Position numbers and translations under genes: made by a program
Shown: positions 55,298 through 64,000 of the stretch, in pieces
How the letters are laid out: every line of letters starts with the position of its first letter
How positions within the stretch are numbered: the first letter of the stretch is position 1
The notes under the pieces: model-generated
Told to the model about the DNA's origin: nothing
The model's input: only the letters and a program-made list of their open reading frames with translations
Databases searched by the model: none
Assembly: GCA_022410635.1 (NCBI GenBank)
Contig: JAJVDF010000205.1
Location: 1,826,242 to 1,890,241, forward strand
Source: Tretioscincus oriximinensis
Lineage: Eukaryota > Chordata > Lepidosauria > Squamata > Gymnophthalmidae
DNA: 64,000 nt
Direction: 5' to 3'

Positions 55298-55449
55298 AAA
55301 GATAGGTAGGTGGCATGGACAAGTCCACTTCTTCAGATGCTAGAGGAGAAATGAAGTATCCTCTAGCAACTGAAGAACTAGACTTATCTGTGAAAGCTCA
55401 TGCCACCTACTTTCCTCTGGTTCGTTTCCAAAATGCTGGACTTTCTAAG
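55298..55449. mobile_element. Head-to-head Penelope-like terminal repeats, decayed
   Basis: A minus-strand copy (GTAGGTGGCATGGACAAGTC, CACTTCTTCAGATGCTAGAG) is followed by a plus-strand copy (CAACTGAAGAACTAGACTTA, TCTGTGAAAGCTCATGCCAC, CTACTTTCCTCTGGTTCG). This repeats the inverted design of 14495-14690 with greater divergence. Confidence 0.72.
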
Positions 55450-55451
55450 GC

Positions 55452-55735
55452 TGCATTCTCATTTATAGATATTTAGCAGGTTGGCAGCAACATCATGTAG
55501 AATTCACCTCATTACCTCATGGAANTTCAGCAGTCCACTTGCTAAAAAAGCTTGTGGTNCCTGTTTTTCTGTTAGCTCATTTTTCTCAATTCAGCAGTGA
55601 AATTCTTTTAAATGCGAAAGATTCCTTAGTGGGGACATTCAGTAATGTGAATTCAGGCTAGCTGTAAAAAGCTCAGTGACTCTTGGCTCACTGAAAATGC
55701 TTGGAATTGTAGTAAAATAGGTACAGCCATGACTT
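55452..55735 (-). repeat. Repeat U2, copy on the minus strand
   Basis: Reversed, it matches 62460-62700 closely: ACTACAATTCCAAGCATTTT, GAAAAATGAGCTAACAGAAA, TTTTTTAGCAAGTGGAC, CTACATGATGTTGCTGCCAA and GCTAAATATCT. It ends GAGAATGCAGCCTT, the same end as the 62.7 kb copy. Confidence 0.78.
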
Positions 55736-55744
55736 ATCAGCATG

Positions 55745-56070
55745 AACATNAGAACACAAGAACATAAGAAGAGCCATACTGGACAAGGCCACAGCCCATC
55801 TAGTCCAGCATTCTGTCTCACACAGAGGCCCACCAGATGCACCTGGGCAGTCCGAACAGAGGAAAGCAAAACATGCTCCTGTTCATGACTCCCTGCAAAT
55901 AGTATTTCAGGAGTCCTGCCTGTTGCTCCATCTCGGAGGTAACATCCAGACATCCATCCTAGTATCCATTTATACCCTTGGTGTCCATAAACCTGTCTAG
56001 TCCTGTCTTGAAACTATCTAAGCTGTTAGCTACCACTGCCACTTCAGGAAGTAAATTCCACAGGCTGATG
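55745..56070 (-). mobile_element. CR1 LINE 3' end (family A)
   Basis: Reversed octamers (AGAACATAAG), full 3' UTR, and the last 30 or so ORF2 codons ending at CAGGAAGTAAATTCCACAGG. It is well preserved and truncated at almost the same ORF2 position as the 51.2 kb copy. Confidence 0.92.
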
Positions 56071-56469
56071 TGATGGCATGTGATGTTACAAGGTTACCAG
56101 GAAATATTAGAGAAACAAGAAGTAGTGAAGAAAATTGGAGGTGAATGGAGACATACTTGTTGATGTGTTTTCTTGGATTTAATAAAAATAGCGATATTAA
56201 AGTTGTAATGGGGAAGCAGCCTTACACAGCTATTTCCTTGAAATCTGCAAGAAATGAAATTTGACTGTGTATGGAACGGTAAGGTCGAAGACATTTTCTT
56301 CTATGTTGACATAAGTTATTCAAGGGCATAATTTGTAAAAATGAATAATAAAAGTTCCATCAAATACATTCAGATAGCAGGAAGTTTTTCAAAAAGACCA
56401 ATGGCTACATCTCAACAAATCACTAGGCCTTGAGGAATTCAACAAAGCAGCCATCAGAATTTCTAATAA

Positions 56470-56572
56470 AGAGCTTTTGTAGCACTTCAGAGACTGAACA
56501 AGGAGTAAACTAGTCTGAAAAAGTGGACTTTTCTATGAAAATTTATGTTGCCTACATTTTCCTTCAAGGAGC
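56470..56572. mobile_element. Penelope-like terminal repeats, head-to-head, decayed
   Basis: TTGTAGCACTTCAGAGACTG (minus-strand arm) is followed by TCTGAAAAAGTGGACTTTTC, TATGAAAATTTATGTTGCCT and ACATTTTCCTTCAAGG (plus-strand arm). The core boxes are recognisable but mutated. Confidence 0.6.
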
Positions 56573-56619
56573 TATGATGAGACAATACACCAAGCTAGAC
56601 TTGGTGACTTCTACTCAAG

Positions 56620-56837
56620 TAGGCTGACCAGATAACCCCTTTGTTTGTGTGTGTGTTGAAAACCCGGTTTTGGGATGCTTCCTGTTTTTTTCTGAGGAAT
56701 TTTTTTTTTCAAAAAAAATATTTTTGCTGAGGAATTATTATTTTTTTGAAAAAAAAATCCTCAGAAAAAAATGTGAAGCATCTCAAAATCAGGTTTTCAC
56801 ACANACACCCCCAAAAATGGGTCACCTTGTCAGCTTA
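56620..56837. mobile_element. Foldback MITE flanked by TA (copy 2)
   Basis: The left end GGCTGACCAGATAACCCC and right end, reversed, AGCTGACAAGGTGACCC lie inside TA borders. Internal inverted blocks are GAAAACCCGGTTTTGGGATG and CATCTCAAAATCAGGTTTTC, then AAAAAA/TTTTTT arms around the centre. It is the same family as 6315-6480 but 52 bp longer. Confidence 0.75.
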
Positions 56838-56839
56838 AG

Positions 56840-57510
56840 TCTCAAGAGTTATTAAAAAGTTTATAGATGAAGTTGTGCACCACCTATTTTTNAAAAAATT
56901 AATATTAATTTATTATGTACTTTACCTTTTTGAAGAGAAAAAATAGCTCTTTGGGGGACATCATACACCATGGGTGAAAAGCAGACAAATTTAAGTGAAT
57001 CTAGATAAGATTCAAATCACCAAAAAACAAATGTATAATGAGGTCAACAGCAGAAAACAGCAAACGTTAGACAAAAGTTTTTATTTTCTTTTAGTATGAG
57101 GGCTTCACTAGAGAGCTCTGAGGAGAAAAAGAATTAGGTCACAGCCATGAAAGTTGGGGAAGAGAGAATGCAGCACAAACAAGTTGCACACATTCAAAAT
57201 AGATGAGTTTTCAGTCCTTGAATAAAATAGTTTTTTAAGCAACGTACATAATTGTAGCTCCAGGGGTAAACTGATTGAGACTGCAGAAACAGATATGTGA
57301 TTAAAAGCAAATTCAAGAGTGTTTGCTACAAGGGATAAAAAGGGCATTAGTTCATTAATAATTAATAATTATAATGATGGTGTTTGCAATAAATGTGCAA
57401 TAAAGGATCATTTCTGCTCCTATTCCAACTTTCTGGTTCATGGGGAACAACAAAAAGCCCTTACTTTAGTCCCACCATCAATTGCTGGCCAATATGGTTC
57501 TAAACATCAC
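56840..57510. other. No gene seen
   Basis: AT-rich sequence with no recognised features. Confidence 0.4.
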
Positions 57511-57513
57511 CTA

Positions 57514-57760
57514 GTCAGTCTAGTCTAGTGGTTAGAGCACCCGATTTTTATTTGGAAGTCTCCTGGTTTGATTCTGCATGCCTTCACATAGCCAGCTGGG
57601 TGACCTTTGGCTAATCACAGTTCTTGGAGTTCTCCCAGACCCATCTACTTCATAAAGTGTCTATTGCGAAGAGAAGAACAGAAGGTTATATAAGTTGAGT
57701 TGACTCCTTTTAGGTTGAAAAACTGTAGTATAAAAACCAATCTTCTTCCTCCTCTTTCTG
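57514..57760 (+). mobile_element. tRNA-derived SINE S2
   Basis: TCTAGTCTAGTGGTTAGAGC, CTCCTGGTTTGATTCTGCAT, AGCCAGCTGGGTGACCTTTG, AAAGTGTCTATTGCGAAGAG and AGTATAAAAACCAATCTTC, then a CTTCCTCC tail. It is near full length. Confidence 0.87.
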
Positions 57761-58187
57761 TCTCCACTTTCATTGCAGATGAGGAGAACAATTTTTCTGA
57801 ACAGGTTCTGGTCATCTTCTGCCAGATTACTACATATGTGCATAAGGTACTATATTTAAATGGATGGTTTCTGTTAGAGCAGATCTTGCATAAGCATAAT
57901 TTGTGTCTGTAGTTCTACATATTTGCTACAGCAGTAGCAAACATATCTCCTGAACTGATGACCAGAAAGAGATTGTATGAAGGATGGAACATGAACATAA
58001 CACACACATACACACACTACCAAATTGGCAGTTATAGTTTCAATGTGTTGTGTCATTTACCAGTACGCCTGGATCATCAGATATTATTCTTCCATAAGTA
58101 TAGTTTTGATCATTTGTTCCAATACACACTATTTTGTGGTAACTCACACTGACCTACACTTGTCATAAAATATGTTATCTAATATTG

Positions 58188-58305
58188 GGTCACAGTCCAT
58201 CTAGTCCAGCATTCTGCCCCACACAGTGACCCACCTATTGCTTCTGGGCATCTTAAACAAAGGCAAATCCTTCATCTCCTCCCCTCTTGGACTCTAATGA
58301 AATTC
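58188..58305 (-). mobile_element. CR1 LINE 3' tail fragment (family A)
   Basis: GGGTCACAGTCCATCTAGTC, CAGCATTCTGCCCCACACAG and TGACCCACC are the reversed 3' UTR. The octamer end is lost. Confidence 0.75.
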
Positions 58306-58314
58306 TGGGGAGCT

Positions 58315-58555
58315 TTTATTTATTTATTATTTATTTATTTATTTATACTTATACCCCGCCCTATACCCAAAGGTCTCAGGGCGGCAAAAACAGTAAAACA
58401 TCAATACAAAAATTAAAAAAGTATAAAACAACATTAAAAGTAGGGATAGAGATGGCATTTCTTCAGCCAAAGGCCAGGCAAAAGAGGTGCGTCTTCAAGG
58501 ACCTTCTAAAACAATACAACAATGATGATTGACGCACCTCGAGGGGGAGACTGTT
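58315..58555 (-). mobile_element. L2/L3-type LINE 3' UTR and tail, best tail copy
   Basis: It starts with the reversed (AAATA)n tail, then CCCGCCCTATACCCAAAGGT, CTCAGGGCGG, an AT-rich part, CTTCAGCCAAAGGCCAGGCA, AAAGAGGTGCGTCTTCAAGG and GACGCACCTCGAGGGGGAGA. The last blocks match the plus-strand LINE at 35560-35640. Confidence 0.82.
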
Positions 58556-58589
58556 CCAAAGACAAGTGACAATTTCTTTCTGCTTTGAG

Positions 58590-58700
58590 CTACTCTTCAT
58601 CCAGGTATCACAAACAAACCTGGTCTCTCGATTGCTCACTCCTGATTCCAGATAGTTTATGTATATGCTGGAAAACAATAGTCCCAGTACTGAATCTATA
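58590..58700 (-). pseudogene. LINE reverse-transcriptase fragment
   Basis: Reversed, it reads DSVLGLLFSSIYINYLESGV. This corresponds to the GSVLGPLLFNIYINDL block (motif B region) of CR1/L2-group reverse transcriptases. Only about 30 codons are recognisable. Confidence 0.55.
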
Positions 58701-58799
58701 TATCTGTGACTGCTCTAAAAAATGAAAGCTGCAGGCACATGAGGTTGTCTTCCTGCGATGGTTAACAGTGTTTTCCCCATGTGTTAACAGTGTTTTCAA

Positions 58800-59060
58800 A
58801 ATGCACCTGGAAAAAAGGTCCTTTGCCTTGCAATATTCTTTAGCTCATTGCCTTCCCTGCAGCTGGGGAGGCAAGAAGCCTTCCTGTGTACCACTCCTTA
58901 ATGGGATTACATCAGGAGGAATCACTGGCTGAGCATGCTCAGTATTTACTTCCTGGTTAGTTGTCTTGCTGATTCCATGCAGATTTACAGGTACTTGTGT
59001 TGGCTGCAGTCTGCAATTGCTTTTTACATTGCCGATTTTAACCTCCCCTGCAGTCTAAGA
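58800..59060 (-). repeat. Repeat U1, minus-strand fragment
   Basis: Reversed, 58915-58960 reads TAACCAGGAAGTAAATACTG and AGCATGCTCAG, and further on GTAAATCTGCATGGAATCAG, matching U1 at 150-240. The outer limits are unclear. Confidence 0.5.
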
Positions 59061-59690
59061 AAACATCGATCACCACAAGAACACCACCCCTCACTTATCT
59101 TAGATCTTTATCTGCATAGATCACAGGGCGGACACACTGACACTAGGGAAGCATGGACAATCTGGAATTGTACATTACCAAAGCAAAGTGATTCTTCATC
59201 TATTGATGAGTCCCAAAAATCTTTTTAAATTGGCCTAATTATCCTGTTTATAAAGTAACAGGAGGATCTGCTATTTGCATTTGCTGTCATTTTAATTTAT
59301 GTGAAGACGTCCCTTCTGTGCTCCAGCCAGCTATTAAAAAGTAGCTCAAAACATATTCATTTTCATTACCATTTCCTTGAATGCCCCTATTAGTACTTAA
59401 CACCTTTTCAACCGTACTCATTTTAATGTTTTGTATTTTCAGGTATGAATTAAACCAGTTTTGGAAGCATCTAAATGAGCAAAGAAAGGGAGAAATGGAG
59501 GAAGAAAAGGCAATTTTAACAGTCACAAAACTGGACAAAAGCTGATGGTTTGGCTTGATCACAAGTGGCTGTTTTGATTGCATCCACCTTATGAAACAGC
59601 CAAAACTATTTGTAATAAATTATTGTGTAAAAGATAATGCATGACTATATGAAGAATTATCACATTAAAACAAAATACCTTTAAGGGATA
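59060..59690. other. No gene seen
   Basis: AT-rich sequence without recognised features. Confidence 0.4.
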
Positions 59691-59699
59691 TAGAAGAAA

Positions 59700-59795
59700 G
59701 GCATTTTCACCAAGTGCAACTTCCCTGACTTTCAGATATTGTTTTAATATGTATAGGGCACTACAGAAATGTAAATAAATAAAAAAAATAAATGT
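59700..59795 (+). mobile_element. LINE/SINE 3' tail fragment
   Basis: TTTTAATATGTATAGGGCAC, TACAGAAATGTAAATAAATA and an A-rich run are comparable to 13720-13795. Confidence 0.45.
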
Positions 59796-59854
59796 AATGC
59801 CTGTAGCATCTGAAAGGAAAATCTCTTTTTCATACACATTAAAGGTATAAAGTT

Positions 59855-60103
59855 CTATCTTTTTTTCTTTTCTTTTTTTGATGGTAACTCTATCTTATAA
59901 GCAATCTCTCCTTTAAATTGTCCTTGGCCTCCGGACCTTCTCAATGAGTAGAAACCTACAGGTTTCTGTCCAATAGTACGGGGTGGGATATACGGTTTTA
60001 CGTCTGTACCACATAGGTGGAATAATATTTCCCTAGCTGCGTAGGAGGGTTCTGGACTCAATAGACACAATGCTGAAATTATCCAAATATAGAATAGTCC
60101 TGT
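59855..60103 (-). CDS. Unidentified open frame with hydrophobic start
   Basis: An 82-codon frame with no ATG opens after a stop at 60104-60106. It begins hydrophobic (LFYIWIISALCLLS), resembling a signal peptide. PEPSYAAREILFHLCGTD and an Arg/Lys-rich end follow (SLRRSGGQGQFKGEIAYKIE). Two possible splice acceptors lie just upstream (ACCTTGAACAG and GATAATTTCAG). It could be an isolated exon or an old retroviral or transposon piece. I do not recognise it, and chance is possible. Confidence 0.2.
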   Translation of the reverse strand, partial: TGLFYIWIISALCLLSPEPSYAAREILFHLCGTDVKPYIPPRTIGQKPVGFYSLRRSGGQGQFKGEIAYKIELPSKKEKKKR

Positions 60104-60484
60104 TCAAGGTAGGAAAACCCCTGGAAAATACAGAACCAGACTTTGGCATCCAATCTCAGAAGAATAAAGATGGTGTTCATGCTGCTTCAATGTAAGGTGG
60201 GACCGTTTTGTGATAAAATAATGACTGATTTCTATGTCATATTTTTTTTAGACTTATCATTAAAAATTTAACCTTTAATGGTTGTATAGGATAGTCAATT
60301 TCAGCATTTTGCAATATAGGCAGTCATTAATACAACCAGTAGAGTTAGGGCACTTCTCTCCTTCTTTCTCCATATGGTAGCCTTTTTTATTTTATTTTTG
60401 ATACTTGACAATGGACCAGCTGCATTTAATTACTCAGCAAATAGATGACATCTTCTGTGAAAATCCACTGTTTTTTATAACTAT

Positions 60485-60545
60485 TGTACTATGATCTGCC
60501 TAGACATCCTTGGGTATAGGGCACAAGAAAGAAAGAAAATGAGCT
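60485..60545 (+). mobile_element. LINE/SINE 3' tail fragment
   Basis: TGCCTAGACATCCTTGGGTA and TAGGGCACAAGAAAGAAAG resemble the L2/L3-type tail. It is short. Confidence 0.4.
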
Positions 60546-60549
60546 TCTG

Positions 60550-61250
60550 GCTATGGGAAAGTTGCCATTTGCAGCATCTGAGTAATTCATTTTAGCAATC
60601 TTACAACACATTTGATGTGTTATAAAAGATCCTTAAAATGCCTTTCTAAGGCTATGCAAACAGGACCTTAGATTGTATCTTCCATCTTCTATCACGTGCA
60701 AACATACAAAAGTCATGTTCTCCCCGATAACACAATAGCTGTTGGGTTTGTTATTTTACTTTGCTGTTGAAGGAATTTGATTCCCAAGTCATTGAACAGT
60801 ATCATATGTATGTGTTCTCCTTCTTCAGATTATTTGCTTCTCCTTTATAATTCTTTTGAATTCTTTTTCAGTTTTTTAAAAGAGATCAGAAATCAGCATC
60901 ATGTCTTCCCTATGCATCAGTTCCAGCCTTCTTACCACCTCCTCATAATAACTTGTGTCACCTCCTAAGAAAAATAGCACATGTTTTGCAATTAATCATT
61001 CCACCCTCTGGATGTTTACGCCATCCGCTCCTTCAAGATGTGCAGAGCACTACCTCTATGAGGAAATTGTTCCAGCTGAGTCACTCACCATATTATTGTC
61101 TAGAAGGGTCATTTAGGTTCTAGGTCAGTGGCAATGGCACACCAGGAAATATTGATCAAGGAAAGGATCCTGGAATGCCATCAGGTTCATCCAGTTTGGC
61201 AAATGCTATGAATTGTCCCTACTTTGCACAGCTGGAAACAGAATTACTCA
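60550..61250. other. No gene seen
   Basis: No recognised features. Confidence 0.4.
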
Positions 61251-61254
61251 TCAA

Positions 61255-61425
61255 CTATCAGAATTTTGTTACTTTCTCTGGTTTCACTTCTTCAGGTGGG
61301 CTAACAATAAAGGACTTTGTATGCTTCCCCATGCCTCGCTATTTCTTTCTATTTCTATTTCTGCCTCACCTACTCCAAGTTTCCATGCTGCTCCGATGCA
61401 TTGCCTAGCAATCTCGTCACAGCTG
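61255..61425 (+). repeat. Repeat U2, 5' part
   Basis: TGCCTCACCTACTCCAAGTT, TGCTGCTCCGATGCATTGCC and TAGCAATCTCGTCAC match 26850-26915. The rest of U2 is cut off by the CR1 fragment that follows. Confidence 0.55.
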
Positions 61426-61439
61426 TTATCCTACATATG

Positions 61440-61552
61440 CACCAGATGCACCTTGCCCAGGTGCATCTGGTGGGCCTCTGTGTGAGACAGGATGCTAGAC
61501 TAGATGGGCTGTGGCCTGATCCAGTATGGTTCTTCTTATGTTCTTATATTTG
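61440..61552 (+). mobile_element. CR1 LINE 3' end (family A) with micro-inversion
   Basis: GTGCATCTGGTGGGCCTCTG, GACTAGATGGGCTGTGGCCT, CCAGTATGGTTC and TTCTTATG octamers form the tail (61459-61552). The first 14 bases (61440-61453) are a reversed copy of 61459-61472, separated by 5 bases. Confidence 0.85.
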
Positions 61553-62369
61553 GTTCAGAAAAAATCCCATTTATGGGCCAAGCAAAAATAAGATTGGATA
61601 GGTCAGTTCTCAAAATACAGTTAAAATTTTATGATGCAGATCGTGGTAGAAAACAATGAAGACAATTGTTACAGGAAAATGAAAAAGTAGGAGCATTTCC
61701 TTTTGGATTTTTTCTACATTTTTGAAATAGTTTTGAAATTAAATCAACTCCATTGATGCTAAATTCACAATAAGATATATAAATTTCATTTCTTCCAACA
61801 TGCTCAAACAGTTTTAGGACTAGAGCAACTTTATGAACCACATCAGCTATGGAGCCATGGTAGATAAATATTCATCTCCACTGAGTTATTTATTACCTTA
61901 CTGGTGCTTTCTCTGAATCATATCTCTTGCATTCCACCCTTGAGCTACAGAACCTCTTCATACATCATGCCTGTATGCTTTTGTGAAGAACTCACTTGCC
62001 TGGAGGAAACAGAAACTCAGGATTCATGCTAATTCTGTACATTGTTGCTGTATAGCAAGTTGAATACTAACTGTATCCTAATATGACTAGAATAATGGGG
62101 GGTTTGCTAATATTTATCCATTGTCATCTACGCCAGGATTCAGGATACATCATAGTAATATATATTACCAAAATATATATTACTAAAAATTGCAGTGAAA
62201 TATAATGAGTACAATAGCAACGATATTGTTTAGACAAAAATACAAGTAAGGAGATTAAGGCCTATCATTCATGAATTTTTTAATCTTGGCTCCTTCCCCA
62301 TTACAATCTTCATATTGCTGGGTTTTTTTAATTAAATCTGAGAAAAAACAGTTTTGAGTAAATCTCTAC

Positions 62370-62720
62370 TCATACCCAATTTTTCTCGCTGCTTCTTGAT
62401 TATCCATTACATTTCCTGGTAAGGTCATAACATCCCATGCCCCACAAGTCATTGCTATTCTTATTTTACTACAATTCCCAGCATTCTCAGAGAGCTAATA
62501 GGCAATGAACGTTTTACAGCTAATCCCAAAATCTGCTGCTGAATTGAGCAAAATGAGCTAACAGAAAAACTTGGATCACAAGGGGTTTTTAGTGAGTGGA
62601 TCTCTGAACTTCCGGAAGGTAATGGGGCAAATTCTACATGATGTTGCTGCCAACTTGCTAAATATCTTTAATGAGGATGCAGCCATTTGTTTGCATAGCA
62701 TTAGAGCAAATTTGCCATTC
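62370..62720 (+). repeat. Repeat U2, 3' part
   Basis: TTTTCTCGCTGCTTCTTG, ACTACAATTCCCAGCATTCT, GCAAAATGAGCTAACAGAAA, GGTTTTTAGTGAGTGGATCT and CATGATGTTGCTGCCAACTT run to the end GAGGATGCAGCC (about 62674-62685). This is the best copy of the 3' half. Confidence 0.75.
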
Positions 62721-62724
62721 ATTT

Positions 62725-64000
62725 GGAAAAAAATGTTGCAATAGAAGAGGATTATCCTATTGCAGATCTTTTCAGAAGCATGGCAAAATGCCTGCATCCT
62801 CCATTTTAACACTGCCTGCAACCCTGCTGCATGTTACACTATCATGAGATGAACAGCACGAGAGGACGCCAGCCAGCAGGACTGAAAGATTGCAGCTGGC
62901 TGGTCATATGCAGCCCCACAACAAAAAGTCCCAACAACAAAATTTTGGTAAAGCCCAAACAATCTGCAGTATAAAAATATTTTATAGTATAAAAATATTA
63001 AAAATATTAAAACATAAGTATATATTCAAATGTGTGCCACACATCCAATCAACAATAATAAAATCCACAAGTCCACCAAGGCCAACAGACACAGTATCTG
63101 TTTTAAAATGACCTCTGTTTGTTTAAAATGGGAGTCTCCAAACAGTCCAACCTCCCTAAAATGGAAGATGTTCTAAAGTGGCCTCTGCAATACTGTTGCT
63201 GAGATGGTTTTTGTTANCCTCCTGCTGACGTGTTTCAACCCTCTGGTCGAGTATACCAGTAAGTATTTGTTCCATACATAGAAAGTCTTTGTGTCTTTGC
63301 TCCTGTGTTCTTATCAGCCCCACACCAGCTCTGTGTTGATTTAGGGTATGTTTTATGCCAATGAAATCTGTAGTTGCTGTTAGATTCCTTTTTTGATTCA
63401 CTTTCACGTACCGTGTGCGTGCAGCCAATGAGTGTCAGCCTCATAGTCTCATACATGTTTAAATTCAATGGAGAAGGAATAGTACTAATCTAAATCAACA
63501 GCAGAACCGCTACAGAGGACTACACAAAAGAAATGAGATTAGATCACTCCAAAATTTCAGACATTTATTTGGAAGTCCAATAAAATAAATGCAAGCTATG
63601 GGAGTCTCACTGAAGTGAGAGACTTTGAGTATCACTTCATCTTATGATGTAAATGCTGTTCATTAGTACTTCTACTGTCTGAAAAGCTGTGGCTCACAGG
63701 TTCTTTTTAGAACAAGCCATGGTCAACCACTTCGGTATTTGCCAAGAGAGCAGCATCATAAGATACTTGATAGCANCATGCAATAAAAAAGTTACTGCTC
63801 TGAATTGGAATTTTGTAGCCAGATGTAACTTGGTAGCTCGCTTTTCTCCAAGTGTAGCTTCTAAATCACAACACATAGTATATTATGAATGTAAAGCACA
63901 GAGCTTATTGATCACTCTGTATGGAAGAAGTTGCAACGAGATGAACAGTTAAAGCTAAAGCTTATTAGTCGTAGACTCCATAGTCACTGCAGTCATAAAT
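62725..64000. other. No gene seen
   Basis: A mix of AT-rich and balanced sequence to the window edge with no recognised repeats, RNA genes or coding regions. Confidence 0.4.

Overview
This is vertebrate nuclear DNA with no convincing host protein-coding gene. It is AT-rich, has no operon-like ORFs, and is dense with decayed retroelements and simple repeats. The repeat set points to a squamate reptile (lizard or snake). There are two CR1 LINE 3'-end families, one ending in TTCTTATG octamers and one in ATTCTATG octamers. There is a third LINE family of the L2/L3 type, a BovB/RTE 3' end, an L1-clade fragment, two Penelope-like element lineages and tRNA-derived SINEs. BovB is abundant in squamates and not typical of birds, crocodilians or turtles. 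The species itself cannot be told. The longest open frames are either low-complexity (GAA/TTC arrays) or transposon remnants.

Layout. 0-12 kb: an uncharacterised repeat (U1), Penelope-like 3' ends, CR1 fragments, a foldback MITE (6.3 kb), a CR1 C-terminal reading frame (9.4 kb) and a Penelope-like GIY-YIG endonuclease remnant (11.8 kb). 13-21 kb: SINEs, a near-perfect 71-bp inverted Penelope repeat (14.5 kb), a GAA array with an assembly gap (16.6 kb), a SINE nested in CR1 (18 kb) and a CR1 nested in an L2/L3-type LINE (20 kb). 21-30 kb: CR1 tails, a possible solo LTR (25.3-26 kb), a second uncharacterised repeat (U2) and an L2-type reverse-transcriptase remnant on the minus strand (28 kb). 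30-36 kb: a minisatellite split by a U1 element that is itself split by CR1, then the best L2/L3-type LINE copy (34.2-35.8 kb). 36-44 kb: MITE-like elements, CR1, a second Penelope-like C-terminus (39.6-40.1 kb), BovB and SINEs. 44-64 kb: an L1-clade fragment, a GAA array with a 205-bp gap, more CR1, SINE, Penelope and MITE copies, and several repeat-free stretches.

How the parts relate. The LINEs supply the machinery, and at least one SINE carries the L2/L3-type LINE 3' tail, so it was probably mobilised by that LINE. The Penelope-derived repeats carry hammerhead-ribozyme-like cores and recur as head-to-head inverted pairs. Those, together with several unnamed repeat families that share ends or foldback structure, are the most interesting content. 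The long repeat-free blocks near 15.3, 37.6, 48.6 and 52.0 kb could be conserved regulatory DNA, but this cannot be shown from one sequence.
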